From assembly GCA_032622095.1 (NCBI GenBank), contig CP136069.1, positions 105,366,278 to 105,430,277 of the forward strand: a stretch of 64,000 bases of DNA. The letters run 5' to 3'. Both the position numbers and the translations under genes were made by a program. Source of the stretch: Siphonodentalium dalli (Eukaryota; Mollusca; Scaphopoda; Gadilida; Siphonodentaliidae). Numbering within the stretch: the first letter of the stretch is position 1; each line of letters starts with the position of its first letter. The notes under the pieces were generated by a model, which saw only the letters and a list, made by a program, of their open reading frames with translations, ran no database searches and had not been told where the DNA came from. This document shows, one piece after another, positions 42,800 through 53,005 of this stretch.

Positions 42800-45700
42800 T
42801 GAATGTCCTTATGGTGGTGTCAACATCTGTACCAAATTTCATTTAGATCCGAGCAATACTGTTCCAAGTTATGACACGAACAGACATTGGACTGATGTAC
42901 GAACACACTGACGGACGCTCGGACGGACAGATGTTTAAACAGTTTACCCCCCTAATAATACCCACTGACATTTGAGCTGTTATCATGGATGCGGCCTTAA
43001 TCTTTATAGTTCCCAGTATCTGTATATTCTTAAATCCTGTCTAATCTGGAAGGGAAAAGAGAGAGACTAAAATAATGAAATACAAATCACGGTGCAAAAA
43101 CAAGAGATGGGGTATCGTCCGCTGAATACCACCTTGTGGCATAGTGCCTAACATATAACCTATGACTGATATACTCAGACAGATGGACACCAAAATTAGT
43201 ATTTTCAAATAAACAAAGATGATCGAACTATAAAACGAAAAACCTAAACAAGACGATTGAACATATGCCATTGAATGTCCTTATGGTGGTGTCAACATCC
43301 GTACCAAATTTCATTTAGATCCGAGCAATACTGTTCAAGTTATGACATGAACAGACATTGGACTGATGTACGAACACACTGACGGACGCTCGGACGGACA
43401 GATGTTTAAACAGTATACCCCACTAATAATACCCGCTGACATTTGAGCTGTTATCTTGGATGCGGCCATCGACTATAGTTCCCAGTATCTGTATATTCTT
43501 AAATCCTGTCTAATCTGGAAGGGAAAAGAGAGAGACTAAAATAATGAAATACAAATCAAGGTGCAAAAACAAGAGATGGGGTATCGTCCGCTGAATACCA
43601 CCTTGTGGCATAGTGCCTAACATATAACCTATGACTGATATACTCAGACAGATGGACACCAAAATTAGTATTTTCAAATAAACAAAGATGATCGAAATAT
43701 AGAACGAAAAACATAAACAAGACGATTGAACATATGCCATTGAATGTCCTTACGGTGGTGTCAACATTCGTACCAAATTTCATTTAGATCCGAGCAATAC
43801 TGTTCCAAGTTATGACATGAACAGACATTGGACTGATGTACGAACACACTGACGGACGCTCGGACGGACAGATGTTTAAACAGTATACCCCCCCTAATAA
43901 TATCCACTGACATTTGAGCTGTTATCATGGATGCGGCCTTAATCTGTATAGTTCCCAGTATCTGTATATTCTTAAATCCTGTCTAATCTGGAAGGGAAAA
44001 GAGAGAGACTAAAATAATGAAATACAAATCACGGTGCAAAAACAAGAGATGGGGTATCGTCCGCTGAATACCACCTTGTGGCATAGTGCCTAACATATAA
44101 CCTATGACTGATATACTCAGACAGATGGACACCAAAATTAGTATTTTCAAATAAACAAAGATGATCGAACTATAGAACGAAAAACCTAAACAAGACGATT
44201 GAACATATGCCATTGAATGTCCTTATGGTGGTGTCAACATCTGTACCAAATTTCATTTAGATCCGAGCAATACTGTTCCAAGTTATGACATGAACAGACA
44301 TTGGACTGATGTACGAACACACTGACGGACGCCCGTCCGGACAGATGTTTAAACAGTATACCCCCCTAATAATACCCACTGACATTTGAGCTGTTATCTT
44401 GGATGCGGCCATCGTCTGTATAGTTCCCAGTATCTGTATATTCTTAAATCCTGTCTAATCTGGAAGGGATAAGAGAGAGACTAAAATAATGAAATACAAA
44501 TCACGGTGCAAAAACAAGAGATGGGGTATCGTCCGCTGAATACCACCTTGTGGCATAGTGCCTAACATATAACCTATGACTGATATACTCAGACAGATGG
44601 ACACCAAAATTAGTATTTTCAAATAAACAAAGATGATCGAACTATAGAACGAAAAACCTAAACAAGACGATTGAACATATGCCATTGAATGTCCTTATGG
44701 TGGTGTCAACATCTGTACCAAATTTCATTTAGATCCGAGCAATACTGTTCCAAGTTATGACACGAACAGACATTGGACTGATGTATGAACACACTGACGG
44801 ACAGATGTTTAAACAGTATACCCCCCCCTAATAATACCCACTGACATTTGAGCTGTTATCATGAATGCGGCCTTAATCTGTATAGTTCCCAGTATCTGTA
44901 TATTCTTAAATCCTGTCTAATCTGGAAGGGAAAAGAGAGAGACTAAAATAATGAAATACAAATCACGGTGCAAAAACAAGAGATGGGGTATCGTCCGCTG
45001 AATACCACCTTGTTGCATAGTGCCTAACATATAACCTATGACTGATATACTCAGACAGATGGACACCAAAATTAGTATTTTCAAATAAACAAAGATGATC
45101 GAACTATAGAACAAAAAACCTAAGCAAGACGATTGAACATATGCCATTGAATGTCCTTACGGTGGTGTCAACATTCGTACCAAATTTCATTTAGATCCGA
45201 GCAATACTGTTCCAAGTAATGACATGAACAGACATTGGACTGATGTACGAACACACTGACGGACGCTCGGACGGACATATGTTTAATCAGTATACCCCCC
45301 TAATAATACCCACTGACATTTGAGCTGTTATCTTGGATGCGGCCATCGTCTGTATAGTTCCCAGTATCTGTATATTCTTAAATCCTGTCTAATCTGGAAG
45401 GGAAAAGAGAGAGACTAAAATAATGAAATACAAATCACGGTGCAAAAACAAGAGATGGGGTATCGTCCGCTGAATACCACCTTGTGGCATAGTGCCTAAC
45501 ATATAACCTATGACTGATATACTCAGACAGATGGACACCAAAATTAGTATTTTCAAATAAACAAAGATGATCGAACTATAGAACGAAAAACCTAAACAAG
45601 ACGATTGAACATATGCCATTGAATGTCCTTATGGTGGTGTCAACATCTGTACCAAATTTCATTTAGATCCGAGCAATACTGTTCCAAGTTATGACACTAA

Positions 45701-46569
45701 CAGACATTGGACTGATGTACGAACACACTGACAGACGCTCGGACGGACCTATGTTTAAACAGTATACCCCCCCTAATAATACCCACTGACATTTGAGCTG
45801 TTATCATGAATGCGGCCTTAATCTGTATTTGTTCCCAGTATCTGTATATTCTTAAATCCTGTCTAATCTGGAAGGGAAAAGAGAGAGACTAAAATAATGA
45901 AATACAAATCACGGTGCAAAAACAAGAGATGGGGTATCGTCCGCTGAATACCACCTTGTGGCATAGTGCCTAACATATAACCTATGACTGATATACTCAG
46001 ACAGATGGACACCAAAATTAGTATTTTCAAATAAACAAAGATGATCGTACTATAGAACGAAAAACGTAAACAAGACGATTGAACATATGCCATTGAATGT
46101 CCTTATAGTGGTGTCAACATCTGTACCAAATTTCATTTAGATCCGAGCAATACTGTTCCAAGTTATGACATGAACAGACATCGGACTGATGTACGAACAC
46201 ACTGACGGACGCTCGGACCGACAGATGTTTAAACAGTATACCCCCCCCCCTAATAATACCCACTGACATTTGAGCTGTTATCTTGGATGCGGCTATCGTC
46301 TGTATAGTTCCCAGTATCTGTATATTCTTAAATCCTGTCTAATCTGGAAGGGAAAAGAGAGAGACTAAAATAATGAAATACAAATCACGGTGCAAAAACA
46401 AGAGATGGGGTATCGTCCGCTGAATACCACCTTGTGGCATAGTGCCTAACATATAACCTATGACTGATATACTCAGACAGATGGACACCAAAATTAGTAT
46501 TTTCAAATAAACAAAGATGATCGAACTATAGAACGAAAAACCTAAACAAGACGATTGAACATATGCCAT
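42800..46569 (-). repeat. 8-unit higher-order repeat, copy 2 (3,770 bp)
   Basis: This is the adjacent second copy, with units at 43,041, 43,510, 43,983, 44,455, 44,917, 45,389, 45,863 and 46,339. It is nearly identical to copy 1. C-run lengths are among the few differences: 9 at the end of the line near 42,480 versus 10 at 46,241-46,250. The pattern breaks just after 46,569. Confidence 0.9.
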
Positions 46570-47516
46570 TGAATGTCCTTATGGTGGTGTCAACATCTGT
46601 ACCAAATTTCATTTAGATCCGAGCAATACTGTTCCAAGTTATGACACGAACAGACATTGGACTGATGTACGAACACACTGACAGACGCTCGGACGGACCT
46701 ATGTTTAAACAGTATACCCCCCTAATAATACCCACTGACATTTGAGCTGTTATCATGAATGCGGCCTTAATCTGTATTTGTTCCCAGTATCTGTATATTC
46801 TTAAATCCTGTCTAATCTGGAAGGGAAAAGAGAGAGACTAAAATAATGAAATACAAATCACGGTGCAAAAACAAGAGATGGGGTATCGTCCGCTGAATAC
46901 CACCTTGTGGCATAGTGCCTAACATATAACCTATGACTGATATACTCAGACAGATGGACACCAAAATTAGTATTTTCAAATAAACAAAGATGATCGTACT
47001 ATAGAACGAAAAACGTAAACAAGACGATTGAACATATGCCATTGAATGTCCTTATAGTGGTGTCAACATCTGTAGCAAATTTCATTTAGATCCGAGCAAT
47101 ACTGTTCCAATTTATGACATGAACAGACATCGGACTGATGTACGAACACACTGACGGACGCTCGGACCGACAGATGTTTAAACAGTATACCCCCCCCTAA
47201 TAATACCCACTGACATTTGAGCTGTTATCTTGGATGCGGCCATCGTCTGTATAGTTCCCAGTATCTGTATACTCTTAAATCCTGTCTAATCTGGAAGGTA
47301 AAAGAGGGAGACTAAAATAATGAAATACAAATCACGGTGCAAAAACAAGAGATGGGGTATCGTCCGCTGAATACCACCTTGTGGCATAGTGCCTAACATA
47401 TAACCTATGACTGATATACTCAGACAGATGGACACCAAAATTAGTATTTTCAAATAAACAAAGATGATCGAACTATAGAACGAAAAACCTAAACAAGACG
47501 ATTGAACATATGCCAT

Positions 47517-47876
47517 TGAATGTCCTTATGGTGGTGTCAACATCTGTACCAAATTTCATTTAGATCCGAGCAATACTGTTCCAAGTTATGACACGAACAG
47601 ACATTGGACTGATGTACGAACACACTGACAGACGCTCGGACGGACCTATGTTTAAACAGTAAACCCCCCATAATAATACCCACTGAATTTGAGCTGTTAT
47701 CTTGGATGTGGCAATCGTCTGTATAGTTCCCAGTATCTGTATATTCTTAAATCCTGTCTAATCTGGAAGGGAAAAGAGAGAGACTAAAATAATGAAATAC
47801 AAATCACGGTGCAAAAACAAGAGATGGGGTATCGTCCGCTGAATACCACCTTGTGGCATAGTGCCTAACATATAAC
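47517..47876 (-). repeat. Truncated 360-bp monomer at the left island junction
   Basis: The last left monomer stops within the ORF half at 'gcctaacatataac', where an intact unit continues 'ctatgactg'. Only the C-terminal part of the ORF block remains (47,758-47,876). Its linker is a mosaic: the 'ggacctatg' word of one subtype is joined to the 'ataataatacccactgaatt' word of another. Confidence 0.9.
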
Positions 47877-48187
47877 GCCCTTACCAAAATGTCCTAGGAT
47901 ATCCAAGGAATTCCTAGGATATCCTAGGAATAAAAGCTTGGAAAAGTTAGGAAAATTCCTTGGAATTCCTAGGATATCCTAGGATTAGAGACCTTGGAAA
48001 AGCTGGGAAATCCTTGGGGCGGTATTGGCCCGTTTCAAGTTCGGAAAACCTTGGAATACCTCAGCAAATTAAACCGAGCTTATCCAAGGATTTCCAAGCT
48101 TTACAAAATCTTAATCATAACTTTACCAAGCTTTACCAAGGTTTCCAATCTAGCTTTACCTAGCTTTACCAAGGTTCCAGCCTAACT
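47877..48187 (+). repeat. Left inverted arm of the central island (311 bp)
   Basis: This non-satellite arm begins 'gcccttaccaaaatgtcc' and is reverse-complementary to 48,782-49,092. I find only two mismatches on reading it through: 'ccgagc' versus 'ccaagc', and 'ttaccaagc' versus 'ttacccagc'. It is dense in CCWWGG words (CCTAGG, CCAAGG, CCTTGG). Two small open frames (47,960-48,163 and 47,994-48,185) are mirrored in the other arm and show no coding character. Its inner edge lies in the 32-bp tandem repeat. Confidence 0.9.
47893..47928. repeat. CCWWGG words phased at 10 bp
   Basis: Four CCWWGG hexamers start at 47,893, 47,903, 47,913 and 47,923, separated by ATAT or AATT. The last two form the perfect 16-base palindrome CCTAGGATATCCTAGG, which occurs again at 47,968-47,983 and, in the other arm, at 48,986-49,001 and 49,041-49,056. 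The spacing equals about one helical turn. Confidence 0.85.
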
Positions 48188-48372
48188 TTACCTAGCTTTA
48201 CCAAGGTTCCAGCCTAGCTTTACCTAGCTTTACCAAGGTTCCAGCCTAGCTTTACCTAGCTTTAACAATCTTTACCAAGGTTCCAGCCTAGCTTTACCTA
48301 GCTTTACCAAGGTTCCAGCTCAGCTTTTCCAAGCTTTACCAAGGTTCCAGCCTAGCTTTTCCAAGCTTTACC
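48131..48372 (+). repeat. 32-bp tandem repeat with 10-bp subrepeat
   Basis: The word 'aaggttccag' recurs at 48,171, 48,203, 48,235, 48,277, 48,309 and 48,341. The steps are 32 bp, except one of 42 bp that contains an extra 10-bp subunit. Within each copy 'tagctttacc' is itself repeated, giving a 10-bp subperiod. Degenerate copies ('agctttaccaagctttacc') continue to about 48,472. Only the first copy falls in the mirrored arm; the rest lie in the spacer on the left side only. Confidence 0.8.
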
Positions 48373-48472
48373 AAGCTTTCCAACCTAACTTTACCAAGCT
48401 TTACCAAGGTTGTAAATGACCTTGGCCAAGGTTGTAACTCAGCTTTACCAAGCTTTACCAAGGTTGCAATTG

Positions 48473-48781
48473 TTTTGTATTTAAAAGGTTAAAATCTCTA
48501 ATGACACTGCAAAGGCTTCAACTTTGACAATATTATCATCATTAATGATACAATCTCTTGAAATTTACAAGTCATGAACCATGCCATATAATCATTCATG
48601 ATATTATTCATTCAAAGTTCACTTTTCAGTCAGAATTTTGTTATTCTATTTAGATTGAGATAAATGGTACCTTATACCCTGTAAAATGTATATAATAATA
48701 TTCACAGGTATATATTTATGGATCTGAGGTATTTGGAGTGTGATAAAACAGTTAAATTAGATAAATTAGCTGAGAATATAT
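48473..48781. other. AT-rich part of the palindrome spacer
   Basis: About 310 bp of unique AT-rich sequence separate the 32-bp repeat from the right arm. I see no open frame, RNA gene or terminal motif. A 12-base palindrome ATCATTAATGAT lies at 48,538-48,549. This is the only sequence near the centre that is single-copy in the window. Confidence 0.7.
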
Positions 48782-49092
48782 AGTTAGGCTGGAACCTTGG
48801 TAAAGCTAGGTAAAGCTAGATTGGAAACCTTGGTAAAGCTGGGTAAAGTTATGATTAAGATTTTGTAAAGCTTGGAAATCCTTGGATAAGCTTGGTTTAA
48901 TTTGCTGAGGTATTCCAAGGTTTTCCGAACTTGAAACGGGCCAATACCGCCCCAAGGATTTCCCAGCTTTTCCAAGGTCTCTAATCCTAGGATATCCTAG
49001 GAATTCCAAGGAATTTTCCTAACTTTTCCAAGCTTTTATTCCTAGGATATCCTAGGAATTCCTTGGATATCCTAGGACATTTTGGTAAGGGC
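48782..49092 (-). repeat. Right inverted arm of the central island (311 bp)
   Basis: It is the reverse complement of 47,877-48,187. It ends at 'gtaagggc' against 'gttatatgttaggcac' of the satellite, the exact mirror of the left junction. The satellite orientation flips across the island and there is no direct target duplication, so the island does not look like a simple transposon insertion. Confidence 0.9.
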
Positions 49093-50630
49093 GTTATATG
49101 TTAGGCACTATGCCACAAGGTGGTATTCAGCGGACGATACCCCATCTCTTGTTTTTGCACCGTGATTTGTATTTCATTATTTTAGTCTCTCTCTTTTCCC
49201 TTCCAGATTAGACAGGATTTAAGAATATACAGATACTGGGAACTATACAGACGATTGCCACATCCAAGATAACAGCTCAAATTCAGTGGGTATTATTATG
49301 GGGGGTTTACTGTTTAAACATAGGTCCGTCCGAGCGTCTGTCAGTGTGTTCGTACATCAGTCCAATGTCTGGTTGTGTCATAACTTGGAACATTATTGCT
49401 CGGATCTAAATGAAATTTGGTACAGATGTTGACACCACCATAAGGACATTCAATGGCATATGTTCAATCGTCTTGTTTAGGTTTTTCGTTCTATAGTTCG
49501 ATCATCTTTGTTTATTTGAAAATACTAATTTTGGTGTCCATCTGTCTGAGTATATCAGTCATAGGTTATATGTTAGGCACTATGCCACAAGGTGGTATTC
49601 AGCGGACGATACCCCATCTCTTGTTTTTGCACCGTGATTTGTATTTCATTATTTTAGTCTCCCTCTTTTACCTTCCAGATTAGACAGGATTTAAGAGTAT
49701 ACAGATACTGGGAACTATACAGACGATGGCCGCATCCAAGATAACAGCTCAAATGTCAGTGGGTATTATTAGGGGGGGTATACTGTTTAAACATCTGTCG
49801 GTCCGAGCGTCCGTCAGTGTGTTCGTACATCAGTCCGATGTCTGTTCATGTCATAAATTGGAACAGTATTGCTCGGATCTAAATGAAATTTGCTACAGAT
49901 GTTGACACCACTATAAGGACATTCAATGGCATATGTTCAATCGTCTTGTTTACGTTTTTCGTTCTATAGTACGATCATCTTTGTTTATTTGAAAATACTA
50001 ATTTTGGTGTCCATCTGTCTGAGTATATCAGTCATAGGTTATATGTTAGGCACTATGCCACAAGGTGGTATTCAGCGGACGATACCCCATCTCTTGTTTT
50101 TGCACCGTGATTTGTATTTCATTATTTTAGTCTCTCTCTTTTCCCTTCCAGATTAGACAGGATTTAAGAATATACAGATACTGGGAACAAATACAGATTA
50201 AGGCCGCATTCATGATAACAGCTCAAATGTCAGTGGGTATTATTAGGGGGGGTATACTGTTTAAACATAGGTCCGTCCGAGCGTCTGTCAGTGTGTTCGT
50301 ACATCAGTCCAATGTCTGTTCGTGTCATAACTTGGAACAGTATTGCTCGGATCTAAATGAAATTTGGTACAGATGTTGACACCACCATAAGGACATTCAA
50401 TGGCATATGTTCAATCGTCTTGTTTAGGTTTTTCGTTCTATAGTTCGATCATCTTTGTTTATTTGAAAATACTAATTTTGGTGTCCATCTGTCTGAGTAT
50501 ATCAGTCATAGGTTATATGTTAGGCACTATGCCACAAGGTGGTATTCAGCGGACGATACCCCATCTCTTGTTTTTGCACCGTGATTTGTATTTCATTATT
50601 TTAGTCTCTCTCTTTTCCCTTCCAGATTAG

Positions 50631-52052
50631 ACAGGATTTAAGAATATACAGATACTGGGAACAAATACAGATTATGGCCGCATCCAAGATAACAGCTCAA
50701 ATGTCAGTGGGTATTATTAGGGGGGGTATACTGTTTAAACATAGTTCCGTCCGAGCGTCTGTCAGTGTGTTCGTACATCAGTCCAATGTCTGTTCGTGTC
50801 ATAACTTGGAACAGTGTTGCTCGGTTCTAAATGAAATTTGGTACAGATGTTGACACCACCATAAGGACATTCAATGGCATATGTTCAATCGTCTTGTTTA
50901 GGTTTTTCGTTCTATAGTTCGATCATCTTTGTTTATTTGAAAATACTAATTTTGGTGTCCATCTGTCTGAGTATATCAGTCATATGTTATATGTTAGGCA
51001 CTATGCCACAAGGTGGTATTCAGCGGACGATACCCCATCTCTTGTTTTTGCACCGTGATTTGTATTTCATTATTTTAGTCTCTCTCTTTTCCCTTCCAGA
51101 TTAGACAGGATTTAAGAATATACAGATACTGGGAACTATACAGACGATGGCCGCATCCAAGATAACAGCTCAAATGTCAGTGGGTATTATTAGGGGGGGG
51201 GTATACTGTTTAAACATCTGTCGGTCCGAGCGTCCGTCAGTGTGTTCGTACATCAGTCCGATGTCTGTTCATGTCATAACTTGGAACAGTATTGCTCGGA
51301 TCTAAATGAAATTTGGTACAGATGTTGACACCACTATAAGGACATTCAATGGCATATGTTCAATCGTCTTGTTTACGTTTTTCGTTCTATAGTACGATCA
51401 TCTTTGTTTATTTGAAAATACTAATTTTGGTGTCCATCTGTCTGAGTATATCAGTCATAGGTTATATGTTAGGCACTATGCCACAAGGTGGTATTCAGCG
51501 GACGATACCCCATCTCTTGTTTTTGCACCGTGATTTGTATTTCATTATTTTAGTCTCTCTCTTTTCCCTTCCAGATTAGACAGGATTTAAGAATATACAG
51601 ATACTGGGAACAAATACAGATTAAGGCCGCATTCATGATAACAGCTCAAATGTCAGTGGGTATTATTAGGGGGGTATACTGTTTAAACATAGGTCCGTCC
51701 GAGCGTCTGTCAGTGTGTTCGTACATCAGTCCAATGTCTGTTCGTGTCATAACTTGGAACAGTATTGCTCGGATCTAAATGAAATTTGGTACAGATGTTG
51801 ACACCACCATAAGGACATTCAATGGCATATGTTCAATCGTCTTGTTTAGGTTTTTCGTTCTATAGTTCGATCATCTTTGTTTATTTGAAAATACTAATTT
51901 TGGTGTCCATCTGTCTGAGTATATCAGTCATAGGTTATATGTTAGGCACTATGCCACAAGGTGGTATTCAGCGGACGATACCCCATCTCTTGTTTTTGCA
52001 CCGTGATTTGTATTTCATTATTTTAGTCTCTCTCTTTTCCCTTCCAGATTAG
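50631..52052 (+). repeat. Three extra monomers relative to the mirrored left arm
   Basis: The left arm goes from the unit at 46,339 to RFSFYST (45,863) to standard (45,389). The right arm goes 50,400, 50,874, 51,349, 51,822, 52,299, 52,775. The marker 'gacactaacag' (45,695) pairs with 'ctgttagtgtc' (52,690), so 45,389 pairs with 52,775 and about 1,425 bp (three monomers) are extra on the right. Which three were added is ambiguous, because 51,349/51,822 and 52,299/52,775 are themselves near-duplicates. Confidence 0.6.
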
Positions 52053-52298
52053 ACAGGATTTAAGAATATACAGATACTGGGAACTATACAGACGATGGCC
52101 GCATCCAAGATAACAGCTCAAATGTCAGTGGGTATTATTAGGGGGGGGGGGTATACTGTTTAAACATCTGTCGGTCCGAGCGTCCGTCAGTGTGTTCGTA
52201 CATCAGTCCGATGTCTGTTCATGTCATAACTTGGAACAGTATTGCTCGGATCTAAATGAAATTTGGTACAGATGTTGACACCACTATAAGGACATTCA

Positions 52299-52697
52299 AT
52301 GGCATATGTTCAATCGTCTTGTTTACGTTTTTCGTTCTATAGTACGATCATCTTTGTTTATTTGAAAATACTAATTTTGGTGTCCATCTGTCTGAGTATA
52401 TCAGTCATAGGTTATATGTTAGGCACTATGCCACAAGGTGGTATTCAGCGGACGATACCCCATCTCTTGTTTTTGCACCGTGATTTGTATTTCATTATTT
52501 TAGTCTCTCTCTCTTTTCCCTTCCAGATTAGACAGGATTTAAGAATATACAGATACTGGGAACAAATACAGATTAAGGCCGCATTCATGATAACAGCTCA
52601 AATGTCAGTGGGTATTATTAGGGGGGGTATACTGTTTAAACATAGGTCCGTCCGAGCGTCTGTCAGTGTGTTCGTACATCAGTCCAATGTCTGTTAG
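52299..52697 (+). other. Monomer ORF extended by a CT insertion
   Basis: A 2-bp 'ct' gain in the pyrimidine tract near 52,504-52,514 shifts the frame before the normal stop. The frame then stays open through the linker to give 132 codons. This is slippage in a CT run, not a longer gene. Confidence 0.85.
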
Positions 52698-53005
52698 TGT
52701 CATAACTTGGAACAGTATTGCTCGGATCTAAATGAAATTTGGTACAGATGTTGACACCACCATAAGGACATTCAATGGCATATGTTCAATCGTCTTGTTT
52801 AGGTTTTTCGTTCTATAGTTCGATCATCTTTGTTTATTTGAAAATACTAATTTTGGTGTCCATCTGTCTGAGTATATCAGTCATAGGTTATATGTTAGGC
52901 ACTATGCCACAAGGTGGTATTCAGCGGACGATACCCCATCTCTTGTTTTTGCACCGTGATTTGTATTTCATTATTTTAGTCTCTCTCTTTTCCCTTCCAG
53001 ATTAG

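Larger units (their letters stand above)
1251..47876 (-). repeat. Left satellite array, ~472-bp monomers, 98 full ORF blocks
   Basis: From 'atatgccattgaatgtcc' at 1,251 the sequence is an uninterrupted head-to-tail array. Equivalent points recur every 469-476 bp, most often 472 or 473. Each monomer has a 241-bp linker half and a 231-bp half that is open on the minus strand. There are 98 full-length ORF blocks between 1,500 and 47,516, then a 360-bp partial monomer (47,517-47,876) that stops at the island. Length differences come mainly from a C-run and small indels in the linker. Copies are very similar, and shared variants define subtypes arranged in higher-order repeats, as expected from unequal exchange and conversion. 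No genes are interspersed. Confidence 0.97.
46339..50630. repeat. Large palindrome: closely mirrored core
   Basis: Bases pair as reverse complements with coordinates summing to 96,969 (96,968 in one unit because of a C-run difference), centred at 48,484.5. Matching pairs of units are 47,286/49,453, 46,812/49,926 and 46,339/50,400. Rare variants are mirrored: 'tgtagcaaattt' (47,071) with 'aaatttgctaca' (49,884), 'ccaatttatgac' with 'gtcataaattgg', 'aaacccccc' with 'ggggggttt', and the 'tggcaatcg' linker with 'cgattgcca'. A few differences are visible, for example 'ggttgtgtca' and 'cattattgct' at 49,370-49,400 on the right only, so the arms are not identical. Confidence 0.9.

Noticed and set aside
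1251-47876. CRISPR array or tandem gene cluster (rRNA, histone, 5S)
   Set aside because: The 472-bp period has no repeat/spacer alternation, and I recognise no rRNA, histone or tRNA sequence in the monomer.
47960-48163. Small frames in the island arm and their mirror at 48,806-49,009
   Set aside because: They are low-complexity reads of CCWWGG and 'agctttacc' repeats, present in both arms only because the arms are inverted copies.
47877-49092. Simple terminal-inverted-repeat transposon inserted in the satellite
   Set aside because: Satellite orientation flips across it, both flanks end at the same monomer base and no direct target duplication is visible. An element may still have supplied the island sequence.
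46339-50630. Pure hairpin or fold-back assembly artefact
   Set aside because: The arms differ by scattered bases and by whole monomers farther out, and the spacer is unique. This lowers but does not remove the possibility; spanning reads are decisive.
52299-52697. 132-codon frame in the right array
   Set aside because: It arises from a 2-bp slippage in one monomer and reads through the linker. No other monomer has it.
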